A DNA stretch of 64,000 nucleotides, from positions 1 through 64,000 of the forward strand of contig CAJUPP010000002.1 in NCBI GenBank assembly GCA_910588325.1, given 5' to 3'. The notes below the pieces were generated by a model that saw nothing but the letters and a program-made list of their open reading frames with translations, had not been told where the DNA came from and did no database searches. Every line of letters starts with the position of its first letter. Positions within the stretch are counted from its first letter, which is position 1. Origin of the DNA: an uncultured Hungatella sp. GTDB lineage: Bacteria; Bacillota; Clostridia; Lachnospirales; Lachnospiraceae. Made by a program: the position numbers and the translations under genes. Positions 17,194 to 25,869 of the stretch are shown here, one piece after another.

Positions 17194-19095
17194 TCAAATC
17201 GAACTTTCTCTCTCCTTCATATATCTCTGTTGCTCCAAATACACCAAAAGTACAGAAATATCTGCTGGAGAAACTCCGGAAATTCTGGAAGCCTGTCCGA
17301 TAGACATTGGTTTGTATAAATTCAGTTTTTGGACAGCCTCTTTCCGAAGACTGTTCACAACACTATAATCAAATTCCACATTCAGCTTCTTATTTTCCAA
17401 TTTTTTAAACTGAGCAACCTGCTGTTTCTGACGACGAATATATCCTTCATATTTTATATTTATATTAATCTGTTCTTTTGTATCAATAGAAAGTTTCGGC
17501 ATTTTAGGATCTATTTCTGCTAACATAAAATAATCCAGTTCAGGTCTTCGCACTAATTCTGCCAAAGTAGCACCTGTTTTTAACGGTGTGCTTCCATGAC
17601 TCTCCAGAAACTTTTGAATCAAAGCATTGGCCCCTATATTGGTATTTTCCAATCGCACAATTTCTGACTCTATATTCTTTTCCTTTTTAAGAACTTTTTC
17701 ATATTCCTCATCAGAAACCAACCCAATCTGATGTCCAATGGCGCGAAGCCTTAAATCTGCGTTATCCTGCCTCAAAAGAAGACGATATTCTGCCCTGGAG
17801 GTCATCATTCGGTATGGTTCATGATTTTCCTTTGTCACTAAATCATCAATCAAAACACCGATATAAGCCTGGGAACGATCCAGTATAAAAGGCTCCCTTT
17901 CTAAAACTTTCATAGCTGCATTTACTCCCGCCATAAAACCCTGGGCCGCTGCTTCCTCATATCCGGAACTTCCGTTAAACTGCCCTCCGCTGAAAAGACC
18001 CTCAATATTCTTAAATTCCAAAGTCGCATTCAACTGCCTGGAATTAATACAATCATATTCAATAGCATAAGCATTTCTTACAATTTTTACATGCTCCAAT
18101 CCTGGCACTGTCTTATACATAGCATGCTGAACATCCTCAGGCAAAGAACTTGACATTCCTCCCAGATACATTTCATTTGTATATAATCCTTCTGGCTCAA
18201 TAAATACCTGATGACGCTCTTTATCTGGAAACTTTACGACCTTATCCTCAATAGAAGGACAATATCTGGGGCCGGTTCCTTCTATGGTACCAGAAAACAA
18301 AGGAGATCGATCCAGATTATTTCTGATTATCTCATGAGTTTTTTCATTGGTATATGTCAACCAACAGGAAACCTGTTCTTTTTGAACAGACTCCGGATCT
18401 GTAGAAAAAGAAAAAGGTACAATCTTCTTATCCCCAAACTGCTCTTCCATTTTCGTAAAATCAATACTTCTTTTATCCACACGGGCAGGAGTGCCTGTCT
18501 TAAAGCGGAACATTTCAATTCCATGTTCTTTTAAAGAGTTTGTCAGATGAGTTGCCGCCTGCAATCCGTTAGGGCCTGTAGGATTGCTCACATCTCCGTA
18601 GATACATCTGGCATTTAAATAAGTTCCTGTAGCCAACACTACCGCCCTGCTGCGATATACGGCTCCGGAAAATGTTTTTACTCCGCGTATTTTTCCATCC
18701 TCCACAAGAATATCTGACACCTCTGCCTGTCTGAGAGTTAATTTATCCGTATTCTCCAGAGTCCTTCGCATCTGTCTGGAGTAATCCTGCTTGTCAGCCT
18801 GAGCGCGGAGAGAATGAACCGCCGGTCCTTTAGACTCATTCAACATTTTTGACTGAATAAATGTCTTATCAATATTTTTTCCCATCTCGCCGCCTAAAGC
18901 ATCCAATTCTCTTACCAAATGTCCTTTAGAACTTCCTCCGATATTAGGATTACATGGCATCAAAGCAATGCTGTCAATACTGATTGTAAAAAGAATCGTC
19001 TCTAATCCCAATCTGGCACAAGCCAATGCTGCCTCACATCCAGCATGTCCTGCCCCTACTATCACTACATCATAGTGTTCTTCTAAATAAGGCAT
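17194..19095 (-). CDS. mnmG: tRNA uridine-5-carboxymethylaminomethyl modification enzyme, FAD-binding subunit
   Basis: 633 residues from MPYLEEHYDVVIVGAGHAGCEAA. I prefer the ATG at 19095 over 19104 because GAAGGA abuts the latter but is about 9 nt from the former. The N-terminal dinucleotide motif GAGHAGCEAALA, PCNPNIGGSSKGHLVRE and the GidA signature GPRYCPSIEDKV are present; the C-terminal helical domain ends with SRISGVSPADISVLLVYLE. With MnmE it forms the complex that installs cmnm5U34 in tRNA. Confidence 0.97.
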   Translation of the reverse strand: MPYLEEHYDVVIVGAGHAGCEAALACARLGLETILFTISIDSIALMPCNPNIGGSSKGHLVRELDALGGEMGKNIDKTFIQSKMLNESKGPAVHSLRAQADKQDYSRQMRRTLENTDKLTLRQAEVSDILVEDGKIRGVKTFSGAVYRSRAVVLATGTYLNARCIYGDVSNPTGPNGLQAATHLTNSLKEHGIEMFRFKTGTPARVDKRSIDFTKMEEQFGDKKIVPFSFSTDPESVQKEQVSCWLTYTNEKTHEIIRNNLDRSPLFSGTIEGTGPRYCPSIEDKVVKFPDKERHQVFIEPEGLYTNEMYLGGMSSSLPEDVQHAMYKTVPGLEHVKIVRNAYAIEYDCINSRQLNATLEFKNIEGLFSGGQFNGSSGYEEAAAQGFMAGVNAAMKVLEREPFILDRSQAYIGVLIDDLVTKENHEPYRMMTSRAEYRLLLRQDNADLRLRAIGHQIGLVSDEEYEKVLKKEKNIESEIVRLENTNIGANALIQKFLESHGSTPLKTGATLAELVRRPELDYFMLAEIDPKMPKLSIDTKEQININIKYEGYIRRQKQQVAQFKKLENKKLNVEFDYSVVNSLRKEAVQKLNLYKPMSIGQASRISGVSPADISVLLVYLEQQRYMKERESSI

Positions 19096-19145
19096 AATTC
19101 TCATTCCTTCTTAATTATGTTAGTATATGAAAAAAGTTATAATTT

Positions 19146-20522
19146 TTATTTTCCCATACAAAACCTAGAAAATATCTCATTAACCAAATCATCTTCTACA
19201 GCTTCACCAATGATACTTCCAAGCCGTTCATAAGTATTCATAAGATCAATGGAATAAAAATCTTCCGGAACACCATCCTCAATGGCCTTTACAACCAACT
19301 TAAGGCTGTCCAAACTTTCCATAAGCGCTGTCTTATGACGAACATTTGTCACATATATCTGATCATTAAAATCAATGTCCCCCTCATAAAACATAGACAA
19401 AATTTCTTTTTCCAGCTCCTCAATACCTGTCTTTTCTTTTGCCGACACAGGAATTACCTGGTGCCCTGTAAGATTCTCAAGCTGTTCTTTTTCAACAATC
19501 TGCCCCAAATCAGATTTATTAAGAAGAACCACTGCCTTACGCCCTCTCACAATCTGAATAATCTGTCTGTCATTCTCATCCAAAGGAACCGATCCATCCA
19601 CCACATAGATAATCAAATCCGCATCTTTCGCAGCATCCTTTGCCCTTGACACACCAATCTGTTCTACCACATCATCCGTATGTCTAATTCCCGCCGTATC
19701 CACTACATTTAAACTGATTCCATGCAGAAAAATATGTTCCTCCAGAGTATCTCTGGTAGTACCGGCAATTTCTGTAACAATAGCCCTCTCTTCCCCTGCC
19801 AGAATATTTAAAAGAGAAGACTTTCCTACATTGGGCTTTCCCATAATAACTGTACGAATTCCCTCTGTCATCACCTTTCCATTATCAGAAGACGCAATTA
19901 ATGTTTCAAGCTCCTTCATCATAGAAGACAATTTTTCTTTTAACTGAAAATCATAACCATCTAAAGAAATATGTTCCGGATCATCTAAAGCAGATTCTAT
20001 AAAGGCAATCTCATAGATAATTTTTTCCCTCAAAGATCTGATCCTTTTTGAAATACCACCACTTAGCTGATTCACCGAACTTTTCAACGCATAATCATTT
20101 TTTGCATTAATTACATCAATTACCGCCTCTGCCTGAGAAAGGTCGATTCTGCCGTTTAAAAAGGCACGCTTCGTAAATTCTCCTGGTTCTGCAAGTCTCG
20201 CTCCATATTTAATTACTGTCTCCAGTATTTTTTTCATCATCAAGATACCGCCATGGCAGTCGATTTCCACTGTATCTTCAGTCGTATAACTGTGAGGTCC
20301 TTTCATTATAAGAACCAACACCTCATCGATCATCTGATCACCATCAAAAATATATCCATAATGCACTGTATGAGTTTTTTCCGTCTCAATGTTCTTTCCA
20401 TTTTTCTTTCTAAAAATTCTTTTTAAAATAGAAAAAGATTCTTCCCCGCTAATACGGATGATTCCTATCCCAGAATTAGACATAGTTGTCGCTATGGCAG
20501 CAATCGTATCTGTTTTTGTCAT
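19146..20522 (-). CDS. mnmE: tRNA modification GTPase MnmE
   Basis: 458 residues, the normal family length, from MTKTDTIAAIATTMSNSGIG; GGAGA stands 5-6 nt before this ATG. An N-terminal folate-binding domain is followed by a helical domain with an inserted G domain: G1 GKPNVGKSS, switch region AGTTRDT, G3 DTAGI and G4 NKSD. The C-terminus is FCMGK, the CxGK motif needed for catalysis. Partner of MnmG. Confidence 0.97.
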   Translation of the reverse strand: MTKTDTIAAIATTMSNSGIGIIRISGEESFSILKRIFRKKNGKNIETEKTHTVHYGYIFDGDQMIDEVLVLIMKGPHSYTTEDTVEIDCHGGILMMKKILETVIKYGARLAEPGEFTKRAFLNGRIDLSQAEAVIDVINAKNDYALKSSVNQLSGGISKRIRSLREKIIYEIAFIESALDDPEHISLDGYDFQLKEKLSSMMKELETLIASSDNGKVMTEGIRTVIMGKPNVGKSSLLNILAGEERAIVTEIAGTTRDTLEEHIFLHGISLNVVDTAGIRHTDDVVEQIGVSRAKDAAKDADLIIYVVDGSVPLDENDRQIIQIVRGRKAVVLLNKSDLGQIVEKEQLENLTGHQVIPVSAKEKTGIEELEKEILSMFYEGDIDFNDQIYVTNVRHKTALMESLDSLKLVVKAIEDGVPEDFYSIDLMNTYERLGSIIGEAVEDDLVNEIFSRFCMGK

Positions 20523-20666
20523 ATTTTCTCCGTTCTGTGCACGTTTCAAATCATTGCATACCCTTTTTATCCAACACAAATAAACCTTTTCTGTCTGATA
20601 TACCACATAATTTTCAAAAAGAGGAGCCGCCGCAAATAAACTCCATGCAACTGCTCCCCTTCCGGT

Positions 20667-21671
20667 TTATGACTGCTGATTATTCCGATTTCCCCGATTC
20701 TCTCTTTCTCTGCCGTCCCTTTTTAAAGAAACGACAACATGACGAAACGGGTCTTCTCCTTCACTTCTTGTAACTACATACTTATCATTTTGCAAAGCTG
20801 CATGAATAATTCTTCTTTCATATGGATTCATAGGCTCTAAAGATACGCTTCTTCTGGTTCTCTTCACCTTATAAGCAATATTTTTCGCCAATGTCTCAAG
20901 AGTCTCCTTTCTTCTGGCACGGTAATTTTCCGTATCCAGTTTTACTCTTAAGTATCCGTCACATTCCTTATTTACCACAAGACTTACCAAATACTGAAGA
21001 GAATCCAGAGTCTGTCCCCTCTTGCCAATCAAAATTCCCATATCAGCGCCGGACATATTTACAGTTAATTCTCTGTCTGACTCATTATAAGAAGTCTCAA
21101 GCTGAACTTCAATTCCCATAGCCTGAAATACCTGGCTTAAAAATTCTTTTGCAGATTTGTCACATGCTTCCACATTAATCGTTTTCTCTGGCTTTGCCGG
21201 CTTCTCAGGTTTCTCCGACTTTTCTGATTTTAATGCCTTTTCAGACTTCTCTGATTTTTCTGCTTTTTCCTGTTTCTGCCTGTTATCTGATTTCTCTGAT
21301 TTATTTTTTGACTCTGCTTTTTGCTTTGGTTCGTTTTTCTGTTCCGGCTTATCCTTTTTGTTCTCTTTCTTTGATTCTTTCGGTTCTTTTGGTTCTTTTT
21401 TCTGGATTTCTCTTTCCTTCTTAGGCTCTTTTGTCTCCTTTACAGGCTGACTCTCTGCTTTGATTGACTCAAACAAATTATCCATCTCAAGGTCATTATC
21501 CCTTTTTTTCTTTGCCTCAATCACCACATCCTTGCTGAATAAACCTAAAAATCCGGAACTTCCTTTTTCAATTACCGTATAATCCAGATTATCACTGGTA
21601 GTTCCCAGCTGAATTAACGCTTTTGTAATGGCCTCATCCAAAGTTTTTGCAGTTACCTTAATCATATCCAT
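20667..21671 (-). CDS. jag: RNA-binding protein Jag (KhpB/EloR)
   Basis: 334 residues. Jag_N domain at about 1-55 (KVTAKTLDEAITKALIQLG ... SSGFLGLFSKDVVIEAKKK), a long Lys/Glu/Ser linker at about 70-175 with repeated KSEKSEKPEKP units, a KH domain with the IGKRGQTLDSLQYL loop, and an R3H domain ending in RRIIHAALQ and EPFRHVVVSLKR. The linker is unusually long and low in complexity; the opposite strand shows spurious ORFs there. It binds RNA and, with KhpA in other Firmicutes, influences cell elongation. It lies directly downstream of yidC, the classic arrangement. Confidence 0.94.
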   Translation of the reverse strand: MDMIKVTAKTLDEAITKALIQLGTTSDNLDYTVIEKGSSGFLGLFSKDVVIEAKKKRDNDLEMDNLFESIKAESQPVKETKEPKKEREIQKKEPKEPKESKKENKKDKPEQKNEPKQKAESKNKSEKSDNRQKQEKAEKSEKSEKALKSEKSEKPEKPAKPEKTINVEACDKSAKEFLSQVFQAMGIEVQLETSYNESDRELTVNMSGADMGILIGKRGQTLDSLQYLVSLVVNKECDGYLRVKLDTENYRARRKETLETLAKNIAYKVKRTRRSVSLEPMNPYERRIIHAALQNDKYVVTRSEGEDPFRHVVVSLKRDGRERENRGNRNNQQS

Positions 21672-21682
21672 AGGTACCCCTC

Positions 21683-22993
21683 CTATTTGCTGCGCTTCTC
21701 ATGTTTCTCATTGTACTTCTGAACCATAGCTGCCTTCGCGGCCAAACTTCCAGGCTTTGCATCCTTATTATAATATTCCGTAGATTCCTTTATGGTCCTT
21801 TGAGCTTTCTCTATCTTTGCATTCTTTTCTTCTTCTTCCTTGGCCTCTGCCTCCTGAAGACGTTTTAAAGTCTGACTTGCAGTACCATTAATCTTTGTGG
21901 GAGGAAGTCCCTTCTTTGCACGTTTCTTGTTAGCCTTTTCCACATTTTTAGCAATCAGGTCATCGATATCCACCTTGCTTAAGTACTTGTTCACGCCAAT
22001 CTGCTGAATCACCTGCAGCAGGCTGCTGATTACCCAGTAAACACCAATACCTAACGGGAAAGAAAAACAGAAAAACACGGACATCAGCGGCATAGTAACA
22101 TTCATGGACTTCATCATCTCTGCGCCCATACCCTGATTGCCGTCACCTGACGGCTGGGCAGGCTGATTGGCAGTTACCAGCTTTGTACTGTACCATTGAG
22201 TCAAACCGGACAAAATCGGAATCAAAAAGGCAATTATCACAACTCCGATGGAAAATGCATTCTTATCTTTCACAAATCCCATAATTACATTGAAGGGAGT
22301 GTAGGAAATATTCATTCCTAAAAACTGCTGCATCCGGTTGATAGACTGGATAACATTATCCCCGGTGCCTGTGACCACTGTAGCAATATCAGGAAATGCC
22401 TCTGTCAGCTCCGTCCACTGAACCGGAGTTAATTTATAAAGCAGATCCACCACCTTATCCATATCAGTATAATCCACATTGGTCAATCTGTAACTTTCTG
22501 CCAGACCGGTAAACACTTCATTGGAGGCAAATCCGGAAGGAAGCTTTTCAATAATCAAATCGAAATAATGACGTACAGAAGATACGTATGCAGGAATTCT
22601 GTAAATAACCTGATAAAGAGCAAGTAAAATAGGAAGCTGAATCAAAAGAGGAAGACATCCTCCTGTCATGGAAGTACCATACTTGTCATAGACAGCCCTG
22701 GTCTCCACGTTCATCTTCATCATGGAATCATTGTCTTTCTTGTCTTTATATTTCTTCTGAATTGCCTGAAGCTCCGGCTGCATGACAGCCATCAATTTAC
22801 TGGACTTTTGCTGATTCAGTGTCATGGGAAACATAAGCAGTTTCATAACCACTGTAAACAAAATAATACTTAAACCGATATTTACTACGCCAAAAAGACT
22901 GGTAAACTGAAACAATGCCTCCATAATCCAGCCTAAAATCTCAGCAACAGGGCCGAATACCCCGCCTGTCTTTGTCAGAACTAATAAATCCAA
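21683..22993 (-). CDS. yidC: Membrane protein insertase YidC/OxaA
   Basis: 436 residues. The 60KD_IMP core is seen in VVMKLLMFPMTLNQQKSSKLMAVMQPELQAIQKKY (given as two blocks: MKLLMFPMTLNQQKS and MQPELQAIQKKYKDK), GGCLPLLIQLPILLALYQV and FSFPLGIGVYWVISSLLQVIQQ. The conserved cytoplasmic C1 hairpin lies between the first two core helices. No lipobox is at the N-terminus, and the charged C-terminal tail is long (about 80 residues). It inserts membrane proteins alone or with Sec. The position between yidD and jag is conserved. Confidence 0.95.
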   Translation of the reverse strand: MDLLVLTKTGGVFGPVAEILGWIMEALFQFTSLFGVVNIGLSIILFTVVMKLLMFPMTLNQQKSSKLMAVMQPELQAIQKKYKDKKDNDSMMKMNVETRAVYDKYGTSMTGGCLPLLIQLPILLALYQVIYRIPAYVSSVRHYFDLIIEKLPSGFASNEVFTGLAESYRLTNVDYTDMDKVVDLLYKLTPVQWTELTEAFPDIATVVTGTGDNVIQSINRMQQFLGMNISYTPFNVIMGFVKDKNAFSIGVVIIAFLIPILSGLTQWYSTKLVTANQPAQPSGDGNQGMGAEMMKSMNVTMPLMSVFFCFSFPLGIGVYWVISSLLQVIQQIGVNKYLSKVDIDDLIAKNVEKANKKRAKKGLPPTKINGTASQTLKRLQEAEAKEEEEKNAKIEKAQRTIKESTEYYNKDAKPGSLAAKAAMVQKYNEKHEKRSK

Positions 22994-23011
22994 TGAGCTA
23001 CCTCCTCGTCG

Positions 23012-23236
23012 TTACGGAACTGGATCATAACCGCCTCTGCCCCAGGGATGACACCGAAGTATCCTCTTTGTGGACAGCCACAAACCTTTCACCACACCAT
23101 ACTTTTTAAGTGCCTCAATGGCGTATTGAGAACACGTAGGCGTGTAAATACAGTGATATCTTACCTTTAAGGGCGATAAAAAAATCTGATATCCCCGAAT
23201 ACACCATATCAAAAGTTTTCTTATCAATCTTATCAC
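23012..23236 (-). CDS. yidD: Membrane protein insertion efficiency factor YidD
   Basis: 74 residues with the family signature: IRGYQIFLSPLKVRYHCIYTPTCSQYAIEAL and LRCHPWGRGGYDPVP (each abbreviated to its conserved core YTPTCSQYA and CHPWGRGGYDPVP). The short N-terminal amphipathic helix targets the membrane. It overlaps rnpA by 4 nt. Confidence 0.95.
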   Translation of the reverse strand: MIRLIRKLLIWCIRGYQIFLSPLKVRYHCIYTPTCSQYAIEALKKYGVVKGLWLSTKRILRCHPWGRGGYDPVP

Positions 23237-23577
23237 TTCGATTCTTTCATAATGTTATGCAGTCCGCACAAGTGCCTGTATGCACTCTCTATTTTTTTGT
23301 AATCCGAATCCTTAGCCGCCGCCCTGGCGACCACAATGATGTCTAGTCCAGAATCCATATGCTCTCTGTTCAAACGAAAACTCTCTCTTATCAAACGGGT
23401 CACGCGATGTCTCACCACGCTGTTACCCACCTTTTTGCTGACCGAGATCCCGATGCGCGTCTCCTTTCCGTCTGTGGGATACACATACATAACAAGCAGC
23501 CTGTTGGCATAGGATGTTCCATTCTTATAAACGATCTGAAAATCACTGTTCTTTTTAATAGAAGGAAATCTCTTCAT
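23233..23577 (-). CDS. rnpA: Ribonuclease P protein component
   Basis: 114 residues from MKRFPSIKKNSDFQIVYKNG. The ATG at 23577 has AGGGGG 6 nt upstream; the ATG at 23583 touches it. RNase P signature: RIGISVSKKVGNSVVRHRVTR, RLIRESFR and DIIVVARAAA. It binds the RNase P RNA (not in this window) for tRNA 5' processing. Located directly after rpmH, as is usual. Confidence 0.96.
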   Translation of the reverse strand: MKRFPSIKKNSDFQIVYKNGTSYANRLLVMYVYPTDGKETRIGISVSKKVGNSVVRHRVTRLIRESFRLNREHMDSGLDIIVVARAAAKDSDYKKIESAYRHLCGLHNIMKESK

Positions 23578-23728
23578 AAACATCCCCCTGCCTGCAAACT
23601 TTTGATCAAATGTCAGAGCCGCAACTCCCCGGACTCTTCTGGATCTTGCGGTTTCTAAAGGGTTTACCTAAAATTTAACAATCAATTTACAGAAAAGAAA
23701 AGGCCACAATCTCTTGCGGCCTGACTGC

Positions 23729-23863
23729 TTAAGCAGATAATCTTGCTCTTCCCTTTGCTCTTCTGGCAGCTAACACTTTTCTTCCGCCCGGAGTACTCAT
23801 TCTGGCTCTGAAACCATGAACTTTTGCTCTCTGTCTTTTTTTTGGCTGAAATGTCATCTTCAT
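23729..23863 (-). CDS. rpmH: 50S ribosomal protein L34
   Basis: 44 residues, too short for most ORF cut-offs: MKMTFQPKKRQRAKVHGFRA and then RMSTPGGRKVLAARRAKGR, ending ARLSA. GGAGG lies 10 nt before the first ATG (23863); the second ATG at 23857 is also possible. The sequence is the canonical L34 pattern and the position upstream of rnpA is universal in Firmicutes. First gene of the operon. Confidence 0.97.
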   Translation of the reverse strand: MKMTFQPKKRQRAKVHGFRARMSTPGGRKVLAARRAKGRARLSA

Positions 23864-23938
23864 ATCGCAGGCACCTCCTCTTTATCCCAACTTATTCACA
23901 TAAGGATCTTGACTTTCACAAAATTAAACATCGTATCA

Positions 23939-23967
23939 ATTATATAGAAGGAAAAAGGTTAAGTCAA
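23939..23967 (-). promoter_or_regulatory. Promoter of the rpmH-rnpA-yidC operon
   Basis: On the minus strand TTGACT (23967-23962), 17-nt spacer, TATAAT (23944-23939). The leader to rpmH is about 70 nt. Confidence 0.8.
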
Positions 23968-23974
23968 GCAGATT

Positions 23975-24397
23975 TTATATATTTTCTTCAATAAATCCTG
24001 TCTTTTGTATAAATTTCCCCTTCCAGCGTATCTGATATTTTCGATATGCAGAGGAATGAATCTCCTGGGTCTTACATTTATTGGCAACAATACGATATTG
24101 CAGGGTATAGTCAGACAATTCTTGTTGCAAAGCCTTTTCTGCAGCCTCCAGCTGCTGTGAAGCTTTTACTAAATCAGATCCCTTCAATTCGATTAAATAT
24201 GCAACCTTCTTTTCCTCATTCATTAACAGATAATCACATCTGTTTCCTGACTTAATTACGGTTCCATCAATTTTATAATGTGTTACATACGCCCTTGCGT
24301 TATTTATCCCTCTATGGTACTGAGGATTTCCTTTATCCCGCGATATTATCTGAGCAGCATTTTTACTGCACAATGATTCAAAACCTTTTAAAGGCAT
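23975..24397 (-). CDS. PD-(D/E)XK-like small protein, partner of the AAA ATPase
   Basis: 140 residues from MPLKGFESLCSKNAAQIISR (an ATG at 24418 is the longer alternative but has a poor ribosome site). The central part reads NRCDYLLMN, then VAYLIELKG: an Asp, a hydrophobic strand and ExK about 15 residues later, the arrangement of PD-(D/E)XK nucleases (Asp, Glu and Lys at about residues 55, 70 and 72). A helix with QQLEAAEKALQQEL follows. The chosen start lies 4 nt after the ATPase stop, with GAAGGAAG in the ATPase 3' end, so the two are a tight pair. I do not recognise a named family. A nuclease or nuclease-inhibitor role in defence is an inference. Confidence 0.6.
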   Translation of the reverse strand: MPLKGFESLCSKNAAQIISRDKGNPQYHRGINNARAYVTHYKIDGTVIKSGNRCDYLLMNEEKKVAYLIELKGSDLVKASQQLEAAEKALQQELSDYTLQYRIVANKCKTQEIHSSAYRKYQIRWKGKFIQKTGFIEENI

Positions 24398-24401
24398 TCG
24401 A

Positions 24402-25733
24402 TCACCGACTTCCTTCATCTTTATTCTGCAATTTTAGAAGTTCATCAAAATCATAATTAATTACTTTTGATATTTCATCAATTCTCTCATTCTGTATCAT
24501 ATGAATTTCCATGTCCATACAGTTCTCAATACTACCTTCTTTTACAAACCATGAATCGAATCTTCTGTAATCCAGCCAGAATGACTCAGGAATGATTTTC
24601 CCTGCCTCACTTACATTTTGTTTCCCCACATCATGGGCATACAGTAAATTATTAAGTGTCCCTAGCACATAGGGGCTGTGAGTGGTCACCAAAACAGAAT
24701 GTCCGCAATTACTTACAAGTGCAATGAATTCCGTTATATATTTCTGGGATTCCGGAAACAGATGAGACTCTGGCTCTTCTATAATAAACATATATGGTTT
24801 CGATTGCAGCAAATAATAAAATAACAGATTCAGAATCCAGACACACTCCTGTTGTCCGGAAGATGAAAAATTCATCTTTACATATTCCCCATTGTCAAGA
24901 ACAATCTGCTCTTCCCCATTCCTATAACGGTACATACCGCGCAATATTTTTTTTATCAGACATAAAGCCTGTTCCATAAGTTTCTGCGGTATCTTACTAT
25001 TTCCTGGCGAGTATTCCATCAGCCCTTTAAGTCCCTCTGAAAACTGAGGCTTCAGACGCAATATCCTCTCAAGATAATCTTTCGTACAGCTGTCCAAAGT
25101 ACGTTTCTGCATATCATCCATAGTTGCATATATATAACTTAACTGCTGTGACAGCAATGTTATCATACTGCGCCCTGCCGGAATATACACAACAGAAATC
25201 TTATCATCAAAAATCCCACATAATTCTGCCTTGAATCTTCTCATTTTATCTTCATCTATCCCTAAGGGAATGACAGAAAGAAAATGATTCCGTTCACGTA
25301 AAAAATTGTTTAACTCTTCACTAACCGTTATACATACGGAATTAGGTGCTGAACAGTTTATATTAGGTTTTAAAGAAACTTTTACAAAACAAGATTCTGT
25401 AAAATAATACTCCATATACATTTTATCAGACATACCTAACAAAGAACCAAAGGTTCTTAAAAATTTCACACGTAAATGGTTTTCTAATGCCTGCCCTAAA
25501 TTCTCTTTATCACCTACATAATATTCTTCTTCCATCCCATCTATTGAAACAGACTTATAGGCCTGTACTTTAGCAAGCTCCTCTATATCCTCTTTTATGG
25601 TCCTGAAATAATATATCGCTTTTGCAATGGTACTCTTTCCAGATGCCTGAAACCCGGTAAATGTCATAAAATGTGAACACTCCAATTCACATTGTTCAAC
25701 AGGACCAAGTTTATATATAACCAGCTTTTGCAC
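24402..25733 (-). CDS. AAA-type ATPase (OLD/RecF-like ABC ATPase), putative defence protein
   Basis: 443 residues from a GTG start reading MQKLVIYKLGPVEQCEL; AGAGGTG lies 8 nt upstream of 25733, and the upstream ATG at 25763 has no site. Walker A is GFQASGKST (about residues 27-35). The ABC-like signature is SSSGQQECVW, Walker B is MFIIEEPESHLFPESQ and the switch His is in VLVTTHSPYVLGTL. These are the marks of the AAA_15/AAA_21 ATPases seen in OLD, Gabija, Septu and retron systems. No TOPRIM domain follows, so any nuclease activity would come from the downstream gene. It has its own promoter and is AT-rich compared with the core genes. Confidence 0.75.
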   Translation of the reverse strand: MQKLVIYKLGPVEQCELECSHFMTFTGFQASGKSTIAKAIYYFRTIKEDIEELAKVQAYKSVSIDGMEEEYYVGDKENLGQALENHLRVKFLRTFGSLLGMSDKMYMEYYFTESCFVKVSLKPNINCSAPNSVCITVSEELNNFLRERNHFLSVIPLGIDEDKMRRFKAELCGIFDDKISVVYIPAGRSMITLLSQQLSYIYATMDDMQKRTLDSCTKDYLERILRLKPQFSEGLKGLMEYSPGNSKIPQKLMEQALCLIKKILRGMYRYRNGEEQIVLDNGEYVKMNFSSSGQQECVWILNLLFYYLLQSKPYMFIIEEPESHLFPESQKYITEFIALVSNCGHSVLVTTHSPYVLGTLNNLLYAHDVGKQNVSEAGKIIPESFWLDYRRFDSWFVKEGSIENCMDMEIHMIQNERIDEISKVINYDFDELLKLQNKDEGSR

Positions 25734-25762
25734 AGTCTTTTCACCTCTTTCATACACTAACA

Positions 25763-25791
25763 ATTATATCTGTAGAGAGAATATTGCGCAA
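25763..25791 (-). promoter_or_regulatory. Promoter of the AAA ATPase/nuclease-like pair
   Basis: On the minus strand TTGCGC (25791-25786), 17-nt spacer, TATAAT (25768-25763), about 30 nt upstream of the GTG start. It shows that the pair can be transcribed independently of the BlaR1/BlaI genes upstream. Confidence 0.55.
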
Positions 25792-25869
25792 CAATTTTTT
25801 ATGTCGGTAAAAATCAGATTTTGTCCCTATTTATCACTTTTACCTGTTATTTTAAAGGGAAAATACTAT

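Noticed and set aside
21157..21450. Phe/Ser-rich repeat ORFs opposite jag
   Set aside because: They mirror the Lys/Glu/Ser linker of Jag and are not genes.
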